The translations under genes were made by a program, and so were the position numbers. DNA of 64,000 bases, from NCBI RefSeq assembly GCF_030064675.1, contig NZ_CP116413.1:7407501-7471500 (forward strand). The letters are read 5' to 3'. Source of the stretch: Crossiella sp. CA-258035. Lineage in GTDB: Bacteria; Actinomycetota; Actinomycetes; Mycobacteriales; Pseudonocardiaceae. The notes beneath the pieces were generated by a model. It was given only the letters and a program-made list of their open reading frames with translations, searched no databases and had not been told where the DNA came from. Shown here in pieces: positions 57,872-64,000 of this stretch (positions within the stretch are counted from its first letter, which is position 1; the number at the start of each line of letters is the position of its first letter).

Positions 57872-58614
57872 CCCGACGTGGCGCATCGCGCCTCTGCATT
57901 CCCCACCACGTGCACATCACAACAAGCGCCAGCGGCGCGACATTCGTGCTCAACCTGCGATCTGGCCGTTGCTACGTGATCAACCGTCTGGCCGGTGCGC
58001 TGTGGCAGGAACTATGGCGCACAGGTGACAGCGACCAGGCTGTCGACACTGTGGCGGACCAGTATCCCCAGCTCGCTCGGGCGGCATTCCGCACCAGGGC
58101 CCGGCTCATCTTCACCGAACTGGCCAACCACGGCCTCATCGCGCTCAGGAGAGGCGCAGCCGCAACGGGCCGCCTCCCCCTCACCGTCCTGGGCAAGCCC
58201 ATTGGGTCCATCTCAACCGAGGAGGCGAATCCGTCCAGGAGGATCTTGCTCCTCGCTCATGTCGGGCTCTTCGCGGCGTTCTGCCTGTTGCGTCTCCCCT
58301 TCCGCCTAACCGTCCATATCGTGGGTGTGCTCACCGGCGCGTGGTGCGCGCGTGCCGCCTCCCAACCGGAAGCCGCACTGACGGTCGCGGCGGTCGAAGC
58401 GGCGGCGGATCGGTACCCCGGCCGGGCCGCCTGCCTGGAACGTTCGCTGGGCTGCGTCATCACGGCGTCTCTTACCCGGCAAAGATTGCGCTGGGTTATC
58501 GGTGTCGCCGAGGACCCGTGCCGTTTCCATGCATGGGTGGAAACTGGTGATGTTGCCGTCACGCGTTCGCCGGAGTCGCATATTGACGCCTTCATCCGCG
58601 TTCTCTCGATATGA
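57868..58614 (+). CDS. Lasso peptide B protein: RRE fused to transglutaminase-like leader peptidase
   Basis: A 248-residue fusion. Residues about 8-95 are a PqqD-like RiPP recognition element (TFVLNLRSGRCYVINRLAGALWQELW), which binds the leader. A hydrophobic stretch (128-158) links to the B2 cysteine protease of transglutaminase fold, with Cys189 (ACLERSLGC), His221 (CRFHAWVE) and probably Asp228. Most actinobacterial lasso clusters have separate B1 and B2 genes, so this fused form is of the proteobacterial-like layout. The GTG start overlaps the cyclase stop. A hairpin follows 4 bases after the stop. Confidence 0.92.
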   Translation: MTRRGASRLCIPHHVHITTSASGATFVLNLRSGRCYVINRLAGALWQELWRTGDSDQAVDTVADQYPQLARAAFRTRARLIFTELANHGLIALRRGAAATGRLPLTVLGKPIGSISTEEANPSRRILLLAHVGLFAAFCLLRLPFRLTVHIVGVLTGAWCARAASQPEAALTVAAVEAAADRYPGRAACLERSLGCVITASLTRQRLRWVIGVAEDPCRFHAWVETGDVAVTRSPESHIDAFIRVLSI

Positions 58615-58618
58615 CATG

Positions 58619-58660
58619 GATGCTGCGGCCGAGCTGCCAGTAGCAGCCAGCCGCAGCATC
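58619..58660 (+). terminator. Hairpin terminator of the lasso operon
   Basis: GATGCTGCGGC (58619-58629) pairs perfectly with GCCGCAGCATC (58650-58660) across a 20-base loop that can form an inner stem (GCTGC with GCAGC). It begins 4 bases after the B-protein stop, marking the end of the cluster. Confidence 0.7.
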
Positions 58661-58689
58661 GTTCGTCGTGCGCCTACTTCGCCAGAAAA

Positions 58690-58842
58690 TCAACCAAAAG
58701 CCCGTAGTGCACATAGAGAACGCACAGCAGGCACGATACGGTCATCAACCCTCTGCGCACAACCAGACCTAACTTTCGGCCACGTGCAGCTGGCGTTGAA
58801 CTCCATTCGGATCTTCATGTCCGCCGCTTCTCGCTTTTTCAC
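58690..58842 (-). CDS. Possible small minus-strand gene, 50 codons
   Basis: GTG 58842 follows a strong Shine-Dalgarno GAGGAG with 8-base spacing and opens a 50-codon frame starting MKKREAADMKIRMEFNAS. In another frame, 58674-58760, a 28-codon segment reads VRRGLMTVSCLLCVLYVHYG and so on, which looks like one membrane span. A single base shift between the two would give a small membrane protein with a basic start. Either this is a frameshifted remnant or the two are chance frames. Confidence 0.3.
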   Translation of the reverse strand: MKKREAADMKIRMEFNASCTWPKVRSGCAQRVDDRIVPAVRSLCALRAFG

Positions 58843-58994
58843 GTCTGACACTCCTCGCTACCGGGGGGCGGGTGATAGTGCCACTGTGCGCTTCGCGCGC
58901 TTCCACTACAACAGGCCATTGATCTACACAGCGAGGCGGATTCTGGCGATTTCCGAGATTTTCACCAGCAGGCCCGCATCATTTCCAGCGCTAC

Positions 58995-59222
58995 TCAATC
59001 TCGGCCTGAAGAACCTGGGGTCATGTCGACCCACCATGCGATCAGTTCGAAGCTCGACAGCTCCACCGCTGCGCGTGTGGCCTTGCTGATCAACCGGTCG
59101 GCAACGTCGGCCTCGCTCGCGGTGACCGTCGAGAGCCTCACATCGGCAGTTGGGCACCCCGACACGACGTTGAGTGGTTGGCGACCTCGAGAACCGCTAA
59201 TTTGGCGAAGACCCCGCTCCAC
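58995..59222 (-). pseudogene. Coding-like fragment, probable gene remnant
   Basis: The minus-strand frame shows good GC bias at third positions from about 59175 down to its stop at 58995 and reads LSTVTASEADVADRLISK, then AVELSSFELIAWWVDM. The start region is not convincing and no ribosome-binding site is seen. I do not recognise the family. It may be the end of a gene lost during arrival of the lasso cluster. Confidence 0.3.
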
Positions 59223-59390
59223 AGACCCGCCGTGTCATCGTGCTCAAAACGCCGATTCCATGAGAACCGCGCACAAGGGCCGACAGGGGGTACCGCTACC
59301 CAATTCACAAGTTCACCCGTATGAACTAATGGTCGACGCCCGTTCCATCCGCAACCTCGCCATACGACGTCCGCCGTCGAACCGGTCGAA

Positions 59391-61202
59391 CTAGCCGATG
59401 GCGCCCAGGAACCTACCGGCCGCGTCCACCGCAGGTCCGGAGGTGCCGGAGTCCACGATCAGCACCGCGAAGGCCACGTCGCCGCGGAAGCCGATGAACC
59501 AGCCGTGCGAGTGGGTGCCGTCGCCGAACTGCGCGGTGCCGGTCTTGCCGTGCACCTCGCCGAGCCGGTTCAGCTTCTTGGCGGTGCCGCTGGTGACCAC
59601 CTCGCGCATCATCGGCCGGAGCTGCTCGGCGATGCCCGGCGGCGGTGGCGCCACCGCGCCGACCACCTTGGTCTCGGCGCCGCGCAGCAGGTTCGGGGTG
59701 GGCATCGAGCCGCGGGCCGCGGTGGCCGCGACCAGGGCCATGCCGAACGGGGTGGTCACCACCTTGCCCTGGCCGAAACCGTCCTCGGCGCGCTCCACCA
59801 CCGGCTCGGCGGGCGGGACCTTGCCGGTCAGGGTGCGCACCCCGGCCAGCTCGAAGTCCACGCCGACGCCGAACTGCTTGGCCGCGTTGGTCAGCGAGTC
59901 GGCGGGCAGCTTGGTGGCCAGCTCGGCGAAGGTGGTGTTGCAGGAGGCGGCGAAGGCCTGGTGCAGCGGCACGTTGCCCAGGTCGAACTCGTCGTTGTTG
60001 GGGATCTTGCGGCCCTGGATGGTCCAGGTGCCTGGGCAGGGCAGCACGGTGTCCGGGGTGGCCGTGCCCGCTTGCAGCACGGCGGCCGCGGTGACCACCT
60101 TGAACGTGGAGCCCGGCGGGTAGTTGCCGGTGAGCGCGAGTGGGCCGCCCTTGTCCGCCTCGGCGTTCTGCGCCACCGCGAGCAGGTCGCCGGTGGAGGG
60201 CTGGAAGGCGACCAGCATGGCCGCGTTCTTGACCGGCTCCAGCGCGTCCTCGGCGGCGGCCTGCACGCCCCGGCTCATGGTCAGGGTGACCGCCTTGGCC
60301 GGCTGGGCCTGCTGCTCGTGCAGGGTCTCCACCTCGGTGCCACCGGCGTTGAGGGTGACCACCCGCCAGCCCGCGGTGCCCGCGATCTGGTCCTCAACCG
60401 CCTTGCGCACGGTGGGCAGCACCTGGGCGGCGAACTCCTTGCCCGCGGGCGGCAGCAGCCGGGTCTGGCTGCTGAAGCGCACTCCCGGCAGGTCGTAGAT
60501 CTCGCCCTTGACCTGCTGGTAGTCCGCGTCGCGCAGGGTGACCACCGGGTAGGCCTGGCCCTCCGGCACCTTGCTCGCGCCGTCGGTGACGCTCTGCTGG
60601 GTGATCGACTTGTCGAAACGGGCCACCGCGCCGGCCAGCGCGCCGGCCACCTTGGGCAGGTCGCCGGCGGCCTTGCGGTCCAGCAGCACCGCGACCACCT
60701 TCTCCGGGTTGAGCAGCGGGCTGCCGTCCCGGTCCAGGATGGGCGCGGGCTGCGGCTGCTGCTCGCGCAGCGCGATGGTCTGCTGCGGTTGCAGCTTCGG
60801 GTGGATCACGCTGGGCGAGAAGTGCACCCGCCAGGTCTTCTCCGCCCGGCGCAGCTCCAGCTTGCCCTGGTAGCTCCAGCTCCGGCCGCCGCCGAGGTCC
60901 CACTTGACGGTGTAGCCGCTGCTCGCGGTGGTCGAGTCGGCCGAGGAGACCTCGGTCTGGTCCAGGGTGGCGCTGACCGCGGTCGGCTTCAGCGCGGCGC
61001 GGGTCTTGTCCAGCAGGTCCTTGGCCGGTTTCGCCTCGTCGGTGCTGTTGGCCGCGGTGGCGGTGTCCCCGTTGGCGAAGGCGGAGAGGAAGGTCCGCGC
61101 CGCGTCCTCGGGTTTGGGCTCGCTGCCGAACAGACCGCAGCCCGCGACCGGGAGCACGATGACTAGCAGGGCGGTGGCGCTGACAACTCGGTGAGCGGAC
61201 AC
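59391..61202 (-). CDS. PBP2a/MecA-like class B penicillin-binding protein (lipoprotein)
   Basis: A 603-residue transpeptidase. A lipoprotein signal with Cys22 (VAGC) anchors it; an NTF2-like MecA N-terminal domain (about 31-135) is followed by a dimerisation region (about 145-300) and the transpeptidase domain. Its motifs are S365-T-F-K368 (nucleophile Ser), S420-C-N422 and K553-T-G555. It should cross-link peptidoglycan stem peptides. GTG 61202 gives the intact lipobox. It lies 62 bases after a response-regulator gene in the same direction, so it may be part of the same transcript. Confidence 0.93.
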   Translation of the reverse strand: MSAHRVVSATALLVIVLPVAGCGLFGSEPKPEDAARTFLSAFANGDTATAANSTDEAKPAKDLLDKTRAALKPTAVSATLDQTEVSSADSTTASSGYTVKWDLGGGRSWSYQGKLELRRAEKTWRVHFSPSVIHPKLQPQQTIALREQQPQPAPILDRDGSPLLNPEKVVAVLLDRKAAGDLPKVAGALAGAVARFDKSITQQSVTDGASKVPEGQAYPVVTLRDADYQQVKGEIYDLPGVRFSSQTRLLPPAGKEFAAQVLPTVRKAVEDQIAGTAGWRVVTLNAGGTEVETLHEQQAQPAKAVTLTMSRGVQAAAEDALEPVKNAAMLVAFQPSTGDLLAVAQNAEADKGGPLALTGNYPPGSTFKVVTAAAVLQAGTATPDTVLPCPGTWTIQGRKIPNNDEFDLGNVPLHQAFAASCNTTFAELATKLPADSLTNAAKQFGVGVDFELAGVRTLTGKVPPAEPVVERAEDGFGQGKVVTTPFGMALVAATAARGSMPTPNLLRGAETKVVGAVAPPPPGIAEQLRPMMREVVTSGTAKKLNRLGEVHGKTGTAQFGDGTHSHGWFIGFRGDVAFAVLIVDSGTSGPAVDAAGRFLGAIG

Positions 61203-61264
61203 GGCGGCCAGTATGCCGCGCACCCGTGTCAACAGGGGATGAAGGGCGGCGTGGGTTCCGGTTG

Positions 61265-61945
61265 TCAGCGGCCGGCGGTGCGGGACTGACCAGGGATGAC
61301 CAGGCCGGTCTCGTAGGCGACCACCACCGCCTGGGCCCGGCTGGAGAGGTTGAGCTTGGCCATCGCGCGGTTGAGGTGGGTCTTGACGGTGGCCTCGCTG
61401 ACCGCCAGCTCGTCGGCGATGCCGGCATTGGTCAGGCCGCGGCCGACCAGGCGCAGCACCTCCACCTCGCGGCTGGTCAGCGCGGACAGCTCCGGGATCG
61501 GCGCCCAGGTCTGGGTGCCGCGGTTGGCGTAGGACTCGACCAGCTTGCGGGTGATGTTGGGCGAGAACAGCAGGTCGCCGCCGGCGATGGTGTGGATGGC
61601 GGCCAGCAGCCGCTCCGGCGGGGTGTCCTTGAGCAGGAAGCCGGAGGCCCCGGCGCGCAAGGCGGCGTAGACGTACTCGTCCAGGTCGAAGGTGGTCAGC
61701 ACCAGCACCTTCGGCCGCGGCTCCGGCGGACCGGCCAGGATCTGCTCGGTGGCGGCGACCCCGCTGACCTCGGGCATGCGCAGGTCCATCAGCACCACGT
61801 CCGGCCGGGTGCGGGCGGCCAGGTCGATCGCCTCCTGGCCGTTGGCGGCCTCGCCGACGACCTCCAGCCCCGGCGCGGCGGTGATCAGGGCGACGAAACC
61901 GGCCCGCACCAGCACCTGGTCGTCCACGACGAGGACGCTGGTCAT
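61265..61945 (-). CDS. NarL/LuxR-family response regulator
   Basis: A 226-residue two-domain regulator. The receiver has acidic DD at 8-9, phospho-acceptor Asp54 (VLMDLRMP) and conserved Lys in GFLLKDTPP. The LuxR output domain is LTSREVEVLRLVGRGLTNAGIADELAVSEATVKTHLNRAMAKL. It follows the kinase gene after 20 bases and is its cognate partner. It may regulate the penicillin-binding protein downstream. Confidence 0.95.
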   Translation of the reverse strand: MTSVLVVDDQVLVRAGFVALITAAPGLEVVGEAANGQEAIDLAARTRPDVVLMDLRMPEVSGVAATEQILAGPPEPRPKVLVLTTFDLDEYVYAALRAGASGFLLKDTPPERLLAAIHTIAGGDLLFSPNITRKLVESYANRGTQTWAPIPELSALTSREVEVLRLVGRGLTNAGIADELAVSEATVKTHLNRAMAKLNLSSRAQAVVVAYETGLVIPGQSRTAGR

Positions 61946-61965
61946 CGGCTCGCATTCCTCCCCGG

Positions 61966-63153
61966 CTACTCCAGCGGCGGTGCGAGCGGCAGTCGCAGCT
62001 CCACCGCGAACCCGCCGTGCGCGTGCGCGCCAGCGGTGAGGCTACCGTCGTAGAGCCTGGCGCGTTCCCGCATTCCGGCAAGGCCGTGGCCGGAGACCGG
62101 GCCGGTTCCGGCCGGGGCGGGCTGCTGGCCGTCGTCGACCACCCGCACGGTCAGCTCGCGCGGCCGGTAGTGCAGGTACACCGTGGCCGAGGCGGGCAGG
62201 GCGTGCTTGAGCACATTTGTCAGCGACTCCTGCACCACCCGGTAGGCGCACAGGTCGGGGCCGGGCGGCAGCGGGCGGCGGGTGCCGGTGACCACCAGCT
62301 CGGCGGGCACCCCGGCCGCGCGCACCCGGTTCAGCAGCTCCTCGATCCGGTCCAGGCCGGGCTGCGGGTCGAACTCCGGCTCCGGCTCGTCGTCCTCGGC
62401 GGGCAGCCGGAGCAGGGCCAGCACCCTGCGCATCTCGTCCAGTGCCTCGCGGCTGGTGTCGGCGATGGTGGCCAGCGCGTTGCTCGCGGTCGCCCGGTCG
62501 GTGTCGAAGACGTAGCGGGCCAGCCCGGCCTGCACCGAGATCACCGACATGTGGTGCGCGACCACGTCGTGCAGCTCGCGGGCGATGCGCACCCGCTCCT
62601 CGGTGACCGCGCGCTGGGCCAGGCGTTCCCGGTCGGCGTGCAGCTCCAGGGCCAGCTCGGCGAGCTGGTGGTTGCGCTGGGTGAGGCTGTGCCTGCTCGC
62701 GCCGAGCAGCCAGGCCACCGAGCCGTGCATGACCCACTGCACCAGGCTCACCCAGGACCCCCCGGTGAGCACCATCAGCGTCAGCAGCGCGGGGACCACG
62801 GCCATGACCACCGGCACCGACACCCTGGTCTGGCAGTGCGCGGCCACCGTGTACAGCGCGATCCAGGCGCCGAAGGGGGTGATCACGTCGGGGTAGCCGC
62901 ACAGCAGGTAGGCCGAGTAGGCCGCGCTGGTCACCAGGAACACCAGGATCGGCGCCAGCCTGCGGAAGGCGTTGGGCATCACCGACAGGAAGACCAGCGC
63001 GACCACCAGCTCGGTCGGTTGACCGATGCCGAACGGCGGATCGCGGTGGACCAACAGCAGGGCAACGCAGGTGACAACCGCGGCCACGATCGTGTCGGCG
63101 ACCTGCGGTTGCAGCGCCAGTGCCCAGCGCATCGCCGATCTGATCAGGCGCAC
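61966..63153 (-). CDS. NarL-type sensor histidine kinase (HisKA_3)
   Basis: A 395-residue kinase. The N-terminal half has five to six hydrophobic segments (about 20-150) with short loops, so it probably senses within or near the membrane. The phospho-acceptor is His195 in RIARELHDVVAHHMSVISVQ; the HATPase domain has ESLTNVLKHA, then DDGQQP and GHGLAGMRERA. It phosphorylates the response regulator encoded next to it. GTG 63153. The upstream 210 bases hold the operon promoter; nothing else was recognised there. Confidence 0.94.
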   Translation of the reverse strand: MRLIRSAMRWALALQPQVADTIVAAVVTCVALLLVHRDPPFGIGQPTELVVALVFLSVMPNAFRRLAPILVFLVTSAAYSAYLLCGYPDVITPFGAWIALYTVAAHCQTRVSVPVVMAVVPALLTLMVLTGGSWVSLVQWVMHGSVAWLLGASRHSLTQRNHQLAELALELHADRERLAQRAVTEERVRIARELHDVVAHHMSVISVQAGLARYVFDTDRATASNALATIADTSREALDEMRRVLALLRLPAEDDEPEPEFDPQPGLDRIEELLNRVRAAGVPAELVVTGTRRPLPPGPDLCAYRVVQESLTNVLKHALPASATVYLHYRPRELTVRVVDDGQQPAPAGTGPVSGHGLAGMRERARLYDGSLTAGAHAHGGFAVELRLPLAPPLE

Positions 63154-63363
63154 GGACCAACGTTAGTGCCCTTCGGCGCACTCCGTCCCGTACCTGCGCA
63201 TGGCATCGGGCATACCGCAAAAGTTGCAGACCGTCTCCGGGCTACCACCCGAGTTGGTGCCAAAAGTCGGTTGGGAGTGCGACGACCACACTCCGCACAG
63301 GGCATAGCTTGAATGCCGGTGTTCCTGCCGCCTGGGGGTTGGTGGGACCACCAGCTCAGGTAG

Positions 63364-63419
63364 TCGTCCCGGCCGGGTCGAGTACGGATGGGCCCCGACT
63401 CGGAGCCCGGCCGGGACGA
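63364..63419 (-). terminator. Hairpin terminator after the GNAT gene
   Basis: TCGTCCCGGCCGGG (63364-63377) pairs perfectly with CCCGGCCGGGACGA (63406-63419); the 28-base loop can form a second short stem (CGAGT/ACTCG). It lies 28 bases past the stop of the minus-strand gene. Confidence 0.7.
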
Positions 63420-63446
63420 TTGTCTTCTCGTTCCAACACAGTTGTG

Positions 63447-64000
63447 TCAGAACAGGACCGTGCTGAACTGCCCCACCTGCTGGAACCCGATCCGCTGGTA
63501 GGCCGCGCGGGCCGGGGTGTTGTAGGCGTTGACGTACAGGCTGGCGATCCGGCCGAGGCCGCGGACCAGCCGGTCGGCCACCGCCGCGGTGCCCGCGGTG
63601 CCCAGTCCCTGCCCCCGCCGGTCCGGGTGCACCCAGACGCCCTGGATCTGGCCGACCCGCGCGGACAGCGCGCCGATCTCGGCCTTGAACACCACTTCAC
63701 CCTGCTCGAACCGGGCGAACGCCCGCCCGCCCGCGACCAGTTCGGCGACCCTGGCCCGGTAGCTCGCGCCGCCGTCGTCGGCCCTGGGGTCGATGCCGAC
63801 CTCTTCGATGAACATGGCCACCGCGGCCGGCAGGTACTGGTCCAGCTCGTCCGGCCGGACCGGGCGGACCAGCGGGTCCGGCGCGACCACCGGTTCACCG
63901 GCCATCGCCATCAGCGGCTGGTCCTCGCGCACCTCACGCGCCGGGCCCCACTCCGGGGTGAGCTCCTCCCACAGCGGCATCACCTGCTCGGCCGGGCCGA
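63447..64000 (-). CDS. GNAT N-acetyltransferase, C-terminal part (5' end outside window)
   Basis: The frame is still open at the right edge, so the N-terminus is missing; an in-frame GTG at 63983 is unlikely to be the start because the sequence before it (GPAEQ) reads on in frame. The visible part has LVRPVRPDELDQYLPAAVAMFIEEVG and the GNAT acetyl-CoA motif VWVHPDRRGQGLGTAGTAAVADRL, then ASLYVNAYNTPARAAYQRIGF. It fits the DUF4081-GNAT proteins of actinobacteria of about 280 residues. Substrate unknown. Confidence 0.85.
   Translation of the reverse strand, partial: GPAEQVMPLWEELTPEWGPAREVREDQPLMAMAGEPVVAPDPLVRPVRPDELDQYLPAAVAMFIEEVGIDPRADDGGASYRARVAELVAGGRAFARFEQGEVVFKAEIGALSARVGQIQGVWVHPDRRGQGLGTAGTAAVADRLVRGLGRIASLYVNAYNTPARAAYQRIGFQQVGQFSTVLF

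Larger units (their letters stand above)
58661..59390. other. Lower-GC region with only small or broken frames
   Basis: About 730 bases between the lasso terminator and the penicillin-binding protein gene. No recognisable gene is present. It contains two short minus-strand frames at 58674-58842 and a coding-like fragment at 58995-59222, listed separately. No transporter, immunity gene or insertion sequence is seen. Confidence 0.5.

Overview
The window is about 72% GC with strong G/C bias at third codon positions, frequent GTG starts, RGG-tailed helicases and a mycothione reductase (mycothiol metabolism). It is therefore chromosomal DNA of a high-GC actinomycete; a member of the Pseudonocardiales is my best guess, from gene content only. 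No rRNA, tRNA, CRISPR array or intact insertion sequence was seen.

Layout. 0-5 kb: the end of a YaaA-like gene, a RIO-type kinase, a DEAD-box RNA helicase whose ribosome-binding site lies in a hairpin, and a CysG-like siroheme/precorrin-2 enzyme. 5.4-7 kb: an Old Yellow Enzyme divergent from an HxlR regulator with an N-terminal cysteine. 7.4-16.9 kb: a minus-strand cobalamin block (cobaltochelatase-type ATPase/VWA protein, cobO, cobB, cobM, cobL, and a CbiG-CobJ fusion with a very large His/Pro/Ala insert). A cobalamin riboswitch heads its first operon. 17-20.6 kb: a P450 divergent from a BioF-like synthase, then a beta-lactamase-fold protein. 20.7-30.9 kb: mostly secreted or membrane proteins, including a two-domain repeat protein, LysE and holin-like membrane proteins, four consecutive trypsin-like proteases, an M15 lipoprotein, an M48 protease and two small paralogous secreted proteins. 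31-42 kb: a large LuxR-family ATPase regulator, an alpha/beta hydrolase, a PspC protein, glyA under a ZTP riboswitch, a PEBP protein, a VanZ/RDD membrane protein, mycothione reductase, and a CynX-type transporter divergent from a GntR regulator. 42-54 kb: MarR/asnB with a perfect palindromic operator, a GT39 glycosyltransferase, a 1334-residue GH87-type alpha-1,3-glucanase, a dienelactone hydrolase-like gene, and cobQ coupled to map.

54-59.4 kb is an island of lower GC content with a compact lasso-peptide cluster: a ROK-type regulator, a 63-residue precursor with predicted core GSSSSGNADANSQYYW (Gly1-Asp9 ring), a lasso cyclase and a fused RRE/leader-peptidase, closed by a hairpin terminator. 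No dedicated transporter was seen. This is the most likely undescribed system in the window. The rest (59.4-64 kb) is a sensor kinase, response regulator and PBP2a-like transpeptidase in one transcription direction, then a GNAT acetyltransferase cut by the window edge.

How the genes work together. The cobalamin genes cover chelation support, several ring methylations, a,c-diamide amidation and adenosylation, with cobQ and the CysG-like entry enzyme at separate loci; missing steps must lie outside the window. The lasso genes form a self-contained precursor, leader-removal and macrolactam-closure unit.
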